A stretch of DNA of 64,000 nt from Hyphomicrobiales bacterium (GTDB taxonomy: Bacteria; Pseudomonadota; Alphaproteobacteria; Rhizobiales; JAJFHB01), in contig JAJFHE010000039.1 of the NCBI GenBank assembly GCA_021775755.1, forward strand, positions 62,001 to 126,000. The letters are read 5' to 3'. Every line of letters begins with the position of its first letter. Within the stretch, counting starts at the first letter, position 1. The translations under genes were made by a program, and so were the position numbers. The notes under the pieces are model-generated. The model saw only the letters and a list, made by a program, of their open reading frames with translations, was not told the origin of the DNA and made no database searches. This document shows, piece after piece, positions 1 through 8,212 of this stretch.

Positions 1-2
1 CC

Positions 3-1871
3 GACTATGCGCGGACCGGATGCATCGTGCATTGGGGTCACAACCCGAACACGTCGTGGCTGACCCATGCACAAGGCGCGTCAGCGGCCAAGGCACGCGG
101 CGCCAAGCTGGTGGTCGTCGATCCGCGCCGCGTTGGCGGCGCGGTGAAGGCGGATGCCTGGCTCAGAGTGCGCCCGGGCGCCGATGGCGCACTGGCGCTC
201 GGGATCGCCGGGCTGATGGTCGCGAACGGCTGGATCGATGAAGAATTCCTGAAGTGCTGGAGTACGGGCCCGTTTCTCATCGACAGGGAAACCGGCCGCT
301 TCCTGCGCGGCAGCGATCTTCAAGCGGCGGGCGATGCGGATGCCTATGCGATCTGGAGCGAGGCGGCCGGGTGTGTTGAAACGGTGAACGGCAACGATAC
401 GGGCGGCGCGGCTCTGCGCGGCAGCTTCGATGTCGAAACGCTTTCCGGTACTCGTTCGTGCTGCACCGCCTTTGAGCTCTATGCCGAACTGTGCGCGCAG
501 TGGACTCCCGAGCGTGTTGCCGATGAAGCCTGGGTTTCCGCCGAACAGGTTGTGGATACCGCACGGTTGCTTTGGGAGAACCGGCCGGTCAGCTATTACG
601 CGTGGTCGGGTGTCGGCCAACACACGAATGCCACTCAGACCGACCGCGCGATATCGCTGCTTTATGCGCTTACCGGCAGTTACGACGCGCCGGGCGGCAA
701 TCTGGTGCATGAGGGCGTGCCGTTGCGCGACCTCTCAGGGCGCGATCTCGTAGCGCCCGAGCAGCGCGAACGTGGTCTGGAAATGGCCGAGCGTCCGCTC
801 GGTCCCGGCCGCGGCGGATGGGTGACGTCCGATGCGTTTTACCGGGCGGTGCTTGAGGAAAGGCCTTATCCGGTCAAAGGTCTCGTTGCGTTCGGCACCA
901 ATATGCTGGTGTCCCATGCAGGCACCGAACGCGGGCGCAGGGCGCTTGAGGCGCTGGAGTTCTGCGTTCATGCCGATCTCTTCATGACGCCGTCGGCGGC
1001 TTATGCGGATATCGTTCTCCCGGTTGCATCGGCGTGGGAACGCGAAGCGGTGCGGGCAGGGTTCGATGCCGACGAGGCGGCGCAGGAGCTTGTGCAGTGG
1101 CGCGCGCCGGCGGTGACGCCACGCGGCGAAGCACGCTCCGACATGCAGATCGTGTTCGACCTCGCCACGCGGCTTGGTCTTGGCAACCGGTTCTGGAACG
1201 GCGACATGGATGCCGCCTGGCAGGCGATGCTTGCGCCGTCCGGCGTGTCGCTCGACGAATTGCGTGCGGCGCCGCGCGGCCTTCGCCTGCCGCTTGAGCC
1301 GCGCTACCGGAAATTCTCCGAAAGCGCCGGAGGAGGTTTTGCAACCCCGAGCGGCCGCATCGAAATCTATTGCGAGACATTTCTCGATCACGGCCAGACG
1401 CCGCTGCCGGAGTATGTCGCGCCGGCGGCCGTGCGGGACAGGTCGAACGCGGAGAAATTCCCGCTCATGATCACCAGTGGCAAGTCCACTCTCTTCTGTC
1501 ACAGCCAGGGCCGTAACCTGCCGAGCCTGCGGGTCAAGCAGAAGGACCCGCCGCTGGAACTGCATCCCGATGCTGCGTTCGCACGGGGCATCGAAGAAGG
1601 TGAATGGGTCGAGGTCGAAACGCCTCGGGGGCGGATGCGTGCGGTGGCGCGTTTCAATGCCTCGCTCGATGAACGTGTTGTTGTCGCGCAGCAGGGCTGG
1701 TGGCAGGGTTGCAGCGAGTTGGGGCTTGAGGGTTTCGGCACGGACGCCGACGGCGGCGCGAACTACAATGCCGTCGTCGGCAACGAGGCGGTCGATCCGA
1801 TCAGCGGTTCGGTACCGCACAGGTCGTATGTCTGCGAAGTGCGTGCGGTGTCAGATGATCAAACGGCCTGA
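3..1871 (+). CDS. Molybdopterin-dependent oxidoreductase, 5'-truncated by window edge
   Basis: The frame is open from the window edge, so the N-terminus, with any iron-sulfur cysteines, is missing. The visible ~622 residues match the DMSO-reductase superfamily (molybdopterin guanine dinucleotide enzymes). An HWGHNPNTSW stretch comes first, then LVVVDPRR of a dinucleotide-binding domain, then a C-terminal ~115-residue molydopterin-binding barrel (LHPDAAFARGIEEGEWVEVE). The substrate cannot be told from this part; relatives act on formate, thiosulfate, polysulfide or sulfoxides. The stop overlaps the end of the convergent metallophosphoesterase gene by 13 bp. Confidence 0.85.
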   Translation, partial: DYARTGCIVHWGHNPNTSWLTHAQGASAAKARGAKLVVVDPRRVGGAVKADAWLRVRPGADGALALGIAGLMVANGWIDEEFLKCWSTGPFLIDRETGRFLRGSDLQAAGDADAYAIWSEAAGCVETVNGNDTGGAALRGSFDVETLSGTRSCCTAFELYAELCAQWTPERVADEAWVSAEQVVDTARLLWENRPVSYYAWSGVGQHTNATQTDRAISLLYALTGSYDAPGGNLVHEGVPLRDLSGRDLVAPEQRERGLEMAERPLGPGRGGWVTSDAFYRAVLEERPYPVKGLVAFGTNMLVSHAGTERGRRALEALEFCVHADLFMTPSAAYADIVLPVASAWEREAVRAGFDADEAAQELVQWRAPAVTPRGEARSDMQIVFDLATRLGLGNRFWNGDMDAAWQAMLAPSGVSLDELRAAPRGLRLPLEPRYRKFSESAGGGFATPSGRIEIYCETFLDHGQTPLPEYVAPAAVRDRSNAEKFPLMITSGKSTLFCHSQGRNLPSLRVKQKDPPLELHPDAAFARGIEEGEWVEVETPRGRMRAVARFNASLDERVVVAQQGWWQGCSELGLEGFGTDADGGANYNAVVGNEAVDPISGSVPHRSYVCEVRAVSDDQTA

Positions 1872-2791
1872 CCGCCCACATCGACCACGACGATCTCCGG
1901 CGGAACGCCGAAGCGCGCCGGCATGATGGTGCAACCAAGCCCACCTGAAACGATTATGTGACGTGCGGCGCCGGGGCCGACAAAGCCCGGTTCGACCACG
2001 TGGCCATAGGCATAGCGGTTGCGGAAGCGCGAGGGCACGACGGGTGAGTAGCCAAGAACGCGTACCTGACCGCCGTGGGTGTGCCCCGCCAGAGTCAGCG
2101 AAACACGGTCGGGCACCTGTGTGAAGATGTCGGGTTCGTGCACCATCAGCAGGACCGGTGCATCGTCGGTAATCTGGGCCAGAGTGCCGGGAAGATCGTC
2201 AACACCCTGCCAGTTGGTACGGCCGTAACGCGCACGCGGCAGGAACGCCAGTTGATCGCCAAGCCCGGCGAGCCAGAACGCATGATCGCCTTTCTCGATG
2301 CGCGTGACGTTGTTTTCGTAGACAGGGACGCCCGCCTCTTCCAGCGCCCGCCGGGCGGGCACGGGTCCAGAACCGCTTATCTGCGCGGCCTCATCGGACC
2401 ACCAGTCGTGATTGCCGAGAATGGCGTGGACGCCCAGGGGGGCGGATAGACCGGAGAGTGCTTCGGCCCATTCCGATGCGTCGACGTTGCCGGTGACCCA
2501 GCGGTGGCCCGCCACATAGTCGCCAAGCAGCACGACGAGGTCGGGATCAAGCGCGTTTGTCTGAGACACGATGCCTGCGATACGTTCCGGCGACATCCAG
2601 GGACGGCAGGCATGAATGTCGGCGAGAGCCGCGACCTTCAGCTTGAGACCGGAGGGCCAGCCGGGCGGATTGACGGCGTATGTCTGAATGCGCAGGCGCA
2701 TCGGTTCCATGCCGAAGGCATAGCCGCCGACGGACAGGCCGGTCAGAAAGGTTGCGCCAAGCCCTGTGAGGAATGCGTGGCGAGTGAACAA
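1859..2791 (-). CDS. Calcineurin-like metallophosphoesterase, membrane-anchored or exported
   Basis: Residues carry the full dinuclear metal signature of the calcineurin-like family: ADIHA (D58, H60), LLGDYV (D91), GNHDWW (N127-D129), HEPD (H218) and GHTHGG (236-239). A hydrophobic segment at residues 6-25 suggests membrane anchoring or export, as in YaeI-type phosphodiesterases. The chosen start is a TTG at 2791 preceded by GGAG at a good distance. The frame stays open to 3055, but that extension lies inside the neighbouring stress-protein gene and is Ser/Ala-rich nonsense. The substrate is unknown. It probably follows the universal stress gene in one transcript (73 bp gap). Confidence 0.85.
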   Translation of the reverse strand: MFTRHAFLTGLGATFLTGLSVGGYAFGMEPMRLRIQTYAVNPPGWPSGLKLKVAALADIHACRPWMSPERIAGIVSQTNALDPDLVVLLGDYVAGHRWVTGNVDASEWAEALSGLSAPLGVHAILGNHDWWSDEAAQISGSGPVPARRALEEAGVPVYENNVTRIEKGDHAFWLAGLGDQLAFLPRARYGRTNWQGVDDLPGTLAQITDDAPVLLMVHEPDIFTQVPDRVSLTLAGHTHGGQVRVLGYSPVVPSRFRNRYAYGHVVEPGFVGPGAARHIIVSGGLGCTIMPARFGVPPEIVVVDVGGQAV

Positions 2792-2864
2792 GCGGAAATC
2801 TCCGTTGGAGGCAAGCGTTGTGCAGTTATCGGGGCGAATTGAGGCAGCGATGTGTTTGGGTATG

Positions 2865-3869
2865 TCAGCGCACGTTGAGGACGGAGTTCTCCGAGGTGCC
2901 CATGACATCGAAGGCGACGCTGCCGACGATGAAGCGCTTGAGGCGGGACTTGCCGCTGTCGGCGACGACGATGAGGCGGAACTTCTTTCCGGCATCGAGT
3001 ATTTTCTCTGCCGGCTTGCCGACAGGAACGACTGTACGAACGACATCAAGGCCATCGGCCTTCAGTTTGTCGGCGGCGGCGGTCAGCTGTTTCTTGACGG
3101 TGCGGGCGTCGGACTTCGATTTGGCGATCGACAGCAATGTTATGGGCTCGCCGATATGGTGCGCCAGTACCGCAGCTTGACGCATGGAGTATTCTGAATG
3201 TTCAGATCCATCGGTGCAGATCAAGAAGCCTTTACCGTGCGAGGCGCCACGGTTCGCCAACACCGAACAAGGTGCAAGCATAGCGACCTTCTGGACGGTG
3301 CTCGGGTCCTGCAGCGCGCCGTATTTGCCGCGCCAGCGTTTCGGCGGACCGGTGATGATCAGGTTGTAGGGCCCAAGCTCGTACTGATCGAGAATGCCCG
3401 TCGTAACGTCGACGGCCAGCTTCAGCTTGAGAACGATAGATTTGCCCGAGGGTGAGCGGTACTCGACCTTGTTGTCGCCGAGGGGGTCGCCAAACACGTC
3501 GGTGTGGCTCGCCATGATTTTCCAGTCCCGCTCCAGATTACCTTCGCCGACGAGTTTTTCCAGCCCGGTCTTGAGATAGCGGATGCCGGGAAGATCGAGA
3601 CCCCAGTCGAGCATGTTCTGGCGCGCCACGCCGACCTGAAGTCCGCCCGAATTCAAACCCTGATCGATGCGCCTGACATAGAGCAGGATGATGTCGCATT
3701 CGTCGGCGTGGCCGATTTCGGCCGCCAGTTTGATGCCGTCATAGGAAGGCTCGGTACCGTTCAGGCACACAAGAATGCGGAACCGGTCGCGGCGGCGCTC
3801 GAATTCGGATTCGAGCTCCTCGATATGCTTGCGCTCTTCCTCGCGGGCCTTTGCGGTCAGTCGAACCAT
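2865..3869 (-). CDS. Tandem-domain universal stress protein (UspA family)
   Basis: A 334-residue protein with two Usp folds. The first starts at about residue 30 (RFRILVCLNGTEPSYDGIKLAAEIG). The second starts near 215 (GKGFLICTDGSEHSEYSMRQAA) and ends with the nucleotide-binding-like segment GKSRLKRFIVGSVAFDVM. A charged, probably helical N-terminus (KAREEERKHIEELESEFERR) precedes domain one. The ATG lies 2 bp after the stop of the SLC13 transporter gene, which points to translational coupling; a GTG overlapping that stop is an alternative start. Tandem Usp proteins often bind ATP and modulate transporters or stress responses; its role here is inferred from this pairing. Confidence 0.85.
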   Translation of the reverse strand: MVRLTAKAREEERKHIEELESEFERRRDRFRILVCLNGTEPSYDGIKLAAEIGHADECDIILLYVRRIDQGLNSGGLQVGVARQNMLDWGLDLPGIRYLKTGLEKLVGEGNLERDWKIMASHTDVFGDPLGDNKVEYRSPSGKSIVLKLKLAVDVTTGILDQYELGPYNLIITGPPKRWRGKYGALQDPSTVQKVAMLAPCSVLANRGASHGKGFLICTDGSEHSEYSMRQAAVLAHHIGEPITLLSIAKSKSDARTVKKQLTAAADKLKADGLDVVRTVVPVGKPAEKILDAGKKFRLIVVADSGKSRLKRFIVGSVAFDVMGTSENSVLNVR

Positions 3870-3871
3870 CG

Positions 3872-5434
3872 TCACGCCCCCAAAAGCGGCCAGTAGATGG
3901 CGGCCGCTGCAAGCATGATGAGCGTCGAAGCGATTACCATGCGCCAGCCGACCCTGAGGAAATCGCCGGGCGAGAGATAACCAGCGGCAAAGACAATGGT
4001 GCAGGCGGGCGTCCCGACAACCGTCAGATAGGCGAAGGCGGACGACACGGCGGTGATGAAGCCGATGACGATGGGGCTTTCGCCGGCAACGGTTGCCATC
4101 TTGAGCGTGATCGGGCCGAGCACGGCGACGGCCGCGCCGTTGGACATGGTGTTGGTGACAAACGTCGTCAATGCGGAAACCGATACCCACAGGCCGATGC
4201 CGGCATCGGCGCCAAGCGGAGCAAGGATCCCGAGGAACCCCTCCGCGACCCATTCGGCGGCGCCCGTCACTTTCATTTGCACGCCGAGTGAAATCGCCGC
4301 CGCATAGAGAAGGACGACACCCCAGTTGACGCCGTTGTTGACGTCTTCCCATTTGACAAGGCCGGCGACGAGGAACGATGCGGCGCCGAGGACGGCAACG
4401 GTTCCCATGCCGATTTCGGAGGACTCAAAGATCCAGCCGTAAAGGATCAGGAAGAACAGCGTGATGGCGATCCAGTTGGCGGGCGTCATCGGCCCTTCCA
4501 TGCGCATCTGCGCGCGCAGTCGGGCGACCGCTCGCGACAGGTGGCGGTGCTCAGGCTTGAACGTCAACATGATGATGAACGTGACGACCGGCAATTGCAG
4601 TAGGAAGATTGGATAAGAGTAGGCCATCCAGGTCACGTAATCGATGAGGAACTTGTGCGTTTCGGGGTTCGTCGGATCGTAGAAGAACTCTTTCCAGTAA
4701 CCGATCATGATGGCGTTCCGGGCGCCGCCCGACGGCGTGCCGATGCCGGCGACGGAACAGCCGTAGCAGATCGAAAACAAGATCACCGCGGCAAGGTTGC
4801 GCACCTTGGAACGGTCCGTATCGGTCAGCGTGATGAGAGTGATGCCGACGGGCAGCATCATCGCGGCCACGGTGTGCTCGCCAACGAAGGATGCCAGCAG
4901 CCCTGAAACCACGGAAATGCCGAAACAGATCGACGTGGTCCGCGTACCGGTCATGCGCACCAGCAGCCAGGCGATGCGAAGGTCGAGCCGCTGTTTGACG
5001 ACCGCCACCGCGAGCATGAGCGAACCCATGATGAAGAGCACCGAGTCCGTCATCAGGCTTCGGGCAACTTCCGTTGAGCCGATGCCGAGCAGGATCACCT
5101 GTCCGACGATGATGATCAACGCTACCGTGGGCAGCGGGATCGGCTCCGTCACGAACAAGATGGTGGCGACGATCGACATGACAAGAACGGTCCAGCCGGC
5201 CTCGGTAAGGCCCGGCGGTACGGGGGCGTAAAGCAGCAGGGCACCAATCGCCATGGCGATAAAGAACCATCGCTTTTCCCAGAAATAGTAGAAATTGAGC
5301 TGGGCGGAGATGACGAACAGACGATGGCGCCCGTGCCTGCGCAACTGCACCGACCAGCGGCCGGACGGCTCATAAGCCTGCAGGCTGTCCCTGACCAGGC
5401 TGAAGGTCTGCGTTGCCTGACGCGCTGCGTTCAT
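3872..5434 (-). CDS. SLC13/DASS family anion (dicarboxylate or sulfate) transporter
   Basis: A 520-residue polytopic inner-membrane protein. About 60 hydrophilic residues precede the first membrane helix (WFFIAMAIGALLLYAPV). The two halves each show a DASS hairpin: ASFVGEHTVAAMMLPVG in the first and TNTMSNGAAVAVLGP in the second, which keeps the SNT-like substrate/sodium site. The family couples dicarboxylate, citrate or sulfate uptake to sodium. The first hairpin has VGEHT where SNTAT is usual, so ion coupling or substrate may differ. It leads a probable operon with the tandem Usp gene. Confidence 0.88.
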   Translation of the reverse strand: MNAARQATQTFSLVRDSLQAYEPSGRWSVQLRRHGRHRLFVISAQLNFYYFWEKRWFFIAMAIGALLLYAPVPPGLTEAGWTVLVMSIVATILFVTEPIPLPTVALIIIVGQVILLGIGSTEVARSLMTDSVLFIMGSLMLAVAVVKQRLDLRIAWLLVRMTGTRTTSICFGISVVSGLLASFVGEHTVAAMMLPVGITLITLTDTDRSKVRNLAAVILFSICYGCSVAGIGTPSGGARNAIMIGYWKEFFYDPTNPETHKFLIDYVTWMAYSYPIFLLQLPVVTFIIMLTFKPEHRHLSRAVARLRAQMRMEGPMTPANWIAITLFFLILYGWIFESSEIGMGTVAVLGAASFLVAGLVKWEDVNNGVNWGVVLLYAAAISLGVQMKVTGAAEWVAEGFLGILAPLGADAGIGLWVSVSALTTFVTNTMSNGAAVAVLGPITLKMATVAGESPIVIGFITAVSSAFAYLTVVGTPACTIVFAAGYLSPGDFLRVGWRMVIASTLIMLAAAAIYWPLLGA

Positions 5435-5592
5435 TACGCACCCAACTGCGGCGAGGCGCCCGGATTTTCGTTGACTGTGTCAGACCGGCAGGTGTTCTCT
5501 CTGCCGTCGAGCGGTCATCCCCAAGCCCTCACCAGCTCTTTCCAGAAGACAGCATAGGCTGAGATCGCGGTTTGACCAAACGGGTGGCGCGA

Positions 5593-5625
5593 AATTCGCC
5601 AATTGGACTCACGTAATGGCGAATT
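5593..5625. repeat. Perfect 9-bp inverted repeat in the 207-bp gap
   Basis: AATTCGCCA and TGGCGAATT are separated by 15 nt, just after the 3' end of the minus-strand aminotransferase gene. No T-run follows on either strand, so it is either a weak processing or termination hairpin or a protein site. Nothing else was recognised in 5435-5641. Confidence 0.4.
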
Positions 5626-5641
5626 CCGGCTCATGCGGTGC

Positions 5642-6784
5642 CTACAGCGCTTCCCCAATGGCCGCCAGTCCGCGGTCGATATCGTCCGAGCTGTTATAGA
5701 GGTGGGGCGAGAAGCGGATGAAATCTCCGCGCAGCGACGCGATGACCTGACGGTCCTTCAAGGTCCTGGCGAAAGCGGCGCTGTCTTTGCCCGGAAACCG
5801 CGCGGCGACGGTGGCGGACCGGCTTGCCGCATCGCCGGGGCCGAGGATTTCCGCTCCCAGGCCCTGCAGCCCGTCTCGCAACCGGCCAGATATCACGCGG
5901 TTGTGGTCGAAGATCCGCTCAATTCCGATCTCCAGCAGATAGTTCACGGCCTGCGTTGCCCCGAGCGCCGTGCCGTAAGCCATAGTGCCGAACTCAAAGC
6001 GTTTGGCGGATTGCGGCAGTACCAGGCGGTCGGCCTGAAAATCCCACATGTCCTCATGCGAACGCCAGCCGACGATGCCGGGGTTCAGTTTCTGCAGCGC
6101 GGGCGCCACATACATAAAGCCGGTGCCGAACGGCCCGCACAGCCATTTGTAAGTCGATGTCGCGACCGCATCGACGCCGGTGGCGGCGACATCAATGGCC
6201 ACCTGGCCGGCGGACTGGGTGGCGTCGACTATGCACACCGCGCCGTGGCGGTGGGCGGCATCGGCAAAGCGCTTGAGATCGTAGGTCTGGCCGGTGCCGT
6301 ATTCGGCATGGGACAGGCAGACGACCGATGTCCGGTCGTCGATCAGGCTTTCCAGTTCATCGGCATCGATTGCAAGATCGTCGCCGGCGTGTGCCCATCG
6401 CACTTCCGCACCGGTGGTCTGCGCCACCCGTATCCACGGATAGATGGTGCTTGGATGCGTGGTGTCGGTGGCGACGATGTTGGTGCCGGCCGCGGGCATC
6501 ACCGCCCAGGCGAGCGAGGCCATCAGAACCGTTTCGCTGGAGGCGACGGCAATGTCGGACGTGCCGGCGTTGAACAGGGCGGCGGCGGCGTTGTTGAGGC
6601 CATCGAGGCAGTCCACTTCCGCCTGCTCATCGAAGGCCACGGTGCCGTCGTCGGCAAGCGCCTGCTGCCACTTTGAAATCGCCTCCGCGCCGGACTTCTG
6701 CGACAGCCCGACGGATGCGGCATCCATGTAGACGTAGCGTTCCGCAGGGGGAAACTGATCGAGAGTGCCGAGGCGTGCGGTCAT
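5642..6784 (-). CDS. Class V PLP-dependent aminotransferase (cysteine-desulfurase-like fold)
   Basis: A 380-residue fold-type I PLP enzyme of the class V aminotransferase/NifS-like group. The cofactor lysine is K213 in STYKWLCGPFG, and D187 in IVDATQSAG is the residue that contacts the pyridine nitrogen. H159 in LSHAEYGTG is also family-typical. No cysteine sits in the usual desulfurase loop, so a transamination or lyase role (for example isopenicillin-N epimerase-like or kynureninase-like) is as likely as desulfuration. Its ATG overlaps the stop of the upstream MFS gene (ATGA), so the two are co-translated, and the transporter may carry its substrate or product. Confidence 0.82.
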   Translation of the reverse strand: MTARLGTLDQFPPAERYVYMDAASVGLSQKSGAEAISKWQQALADDGTVAFDEQAEVDCLDGLNNAAAALFNAGTSDIAVASSETVLMASLAWAVMPAAGTNIVATDTTHPSTIYPWIRVAQTTGAEVRWAHAGDDLAIDADELESLIDDRTSVVCLSHAEYGTGQTYDLKRFADAAHRHGAVCIVDATQSAGQVAIDVAATGVDAVATSTYKWLCGPFGTGFMYVAPALQKLNPGIVGWRSHEDMWDFQADRLVLPQSAKRFEFGTMAYGTALGATQAVNYLLEIGIERIFDHNRVISGRLRDGLQGLGAEILGPGDAASRSATVAARFPGKDSAAFARTLKDRQVIASLRGDFIRFSPHLYNSSDDIDRGLAAIGEAL

Positions 6785-7977
6785 GATGAGGTACTCCTTC
6801 TAAGCCCGGCAGCGAGCACGGTTGCGGCAATAGCGAGGGCGAACATCAGCCAGAATGCCGTGTCGTAATTGCCCTGGGCATCGAACAGCGCGGCGCCGAC
6901 ATAGGCGCCGATACCGCCGCACATGTGGTGGATCATGACAATGAGACCGGAGATGGCGCCGAGATGGGCCATGCCGAAGGCATCGCGCGCGAAGATCACG
7001 GTGAGCGGCGCGGTGAGCCAGAAGGTGGTGCCGAACAACAACGCGAAGACAGCGACGGAAAGCGTGCTCTGGTCGTAGAGGATCAGTCCGAAAATGGCGA
7101 TGCGCAGGACGAAGCAGAAGAGCGTCGCGCGGCCCGGTCCCGATCTGTCGCTCCACAGGCCCGCTGCAATGACGCCGGCAACGCCCGTAAGTCCCATGAG
7201 CGCCAGGAGATTGCCGGCAAACAGCGTGTCGACACCGCGGTCCTGCGCGAAGGCGACGACATGGGTGGCGACGAAGAAGTCCTGAAAGCCGCAGATCGCG
7301 TAGACGGCGACCATGAGCCAGAACTTGGCCGTGCGCATGGCTTCGCCAAGCGTTGCCCCTTGTGCCGGTGCCGGCGTGCCCGACGGCGCGGCGGCATCCG
7401 TCTTGTCACGCACGATGGCGAAGATGACCAGCGGCACGAGCGCGATGTTGACGATGCCGAGCCAGACATAAACCGAGCGCCAGCCGATGTCGGTGAGCGC
7501 TGCGGCAAGGCTTGCGATGATGAGCAACTGGCCGACGCCGACGCCCGATGTCGTGATGGCGTTGGCAAGCCCCGTGCGGCCCGGGAACCAGCGGCTCACC
7601 ATGACGGAAACCGGAGCGATCGATGCAATGCCGTTGCCTATGGCGAAGACGACGCCGTAAAGCGCCAGCGCCTGCCAGGGCTGCGTGACGATGCTCATGG
7701 CGCCGATGCCGAGCGCCGCCACGACAAGGCCGGTGCCGAGAACGGCGCGTAGGCTGAAACGGTCCGACAGCTTGCCGGAAATAAACATGCAGCACGCCGA
7801 AACGATGAGGAACAGGGCGACCGCAAGCCCCAGCGTCGAGCGGCTCCAGCCGAGATCCTCCGCCATCGGTTTCAGAACCAGCCCGATGGCAAACCGCGAT
7901 CCGCCGCCGACGAACATGACGAGGAAGCCGGCGAAGAGAATGGCGACGGCGTGGCGGCTGAGGGTTTGGGAAGGCAT
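6781..7977 (-). CDS. Major facilitator superfamily transporter
   Basis: A 398-residue protein with about 12 hydrophobic helices. It starts MPSQTLSRHAVAILFAGFLVMFVGGG and has a family A-like loop (GKLSDRFSLRAVLG) between helices 2 and 3. It resembles the oxalate/formate antiporter-like or monocarboxylate-transporter-like MFS group (DLGWSRSTLGLAVALFL near helix 2). The cargo is unknown. It is the first gene of a two-gene unit with the class V aminotransferase. Confidence 0.85.
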   Translation of the reverse strand: MPSQTLSRHAVAILFAGFLVMFVGGGSRFAIGLVLKPMAEDLGWSRSTLGLAVALFLIVSACCMFISGKLSDRFSLRAVLGTGLVVAALGIGAMSIVTQPWQALALYGVVFAIGNGIASIAPVSVMVSRWFPGRTGLANAITTSGVGVGQLLIIASLAAALTDIGWRSVYVWLGIVNIALVPLVIFAIVRDKTDAAAPSGTPAPAQGATLGEAMRTAKFWLMVAVYAICGFQDFFVATHVVAFAQDRGVDTLFAGNLLALMGLTGVAGVIAAGLWSDRSGPGRATLFCFVLRIAIFGLILYDQSTLSVAVFALLFGTTFWLTAPLTVIFARDAFGMAHLGAISGLIVMIHHMCGGIGAYVGAALFDAQGNYDTAFWLMFALAIAATVLAAGLRRSTSS

Positions 7978-8109
7978 GGGAGCGAAGCTCGAGAGGAGAT
8001 GGTGTGGAGGGCATGATTAGCACGTCTGCGCTCGTGTGTCGCTTCTGCCCCAGTCGTATCGAACCGTCGATCGCGTCTTGGTCCCCCCAGCCCGGACGAT
8101 GCTTACTGC

Positions 8110-8196
8110 CTACCGCCCCTTCTTGCGGTACGCCCGAGTGCCCGGGCGGCTGCCGCGCGATGACGCAGGGCGGGCGCCTTTGGGGACGGTGCCGGC
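8110..8196 (-). pseudogene. Displaced second copy of the uvrB 3' end (28 codons plus stop)
   Basis: On the minus strand these 29 codons read [17 protein letters not shown] and end KKGR plus TAG. The functional uvrB end at 11374-11460 reads [17 protein letters not shown] and also ends KKGR plus TAG. By eye, 76 of 87 nucleotides match, with no gap. There is no start codon or ribosome site of its own. The fragment follows the caspase-like gene and faces the MFS gene, as if the ancestral uvrB ended here before the 3-kb insertion. Confidence 0.85.
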
Positions 8197-8212
8197 GGCT
8201 CGTTTCGCGTAG

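Noticed and set aside
2792-3055. N-terminal extension of the metallophosphoesterase frame
   Set aside because: It overlaps the universal stress protein gene and encodes a Ser/Ala-rich stretch; the TTG at 2791 with GGAG upstream gives a normal start.
5603-6676. A 357-codon open frame on the plus strand
   Set aside because: Antisense to the class V aminotransferase; no motif or ribosome site.
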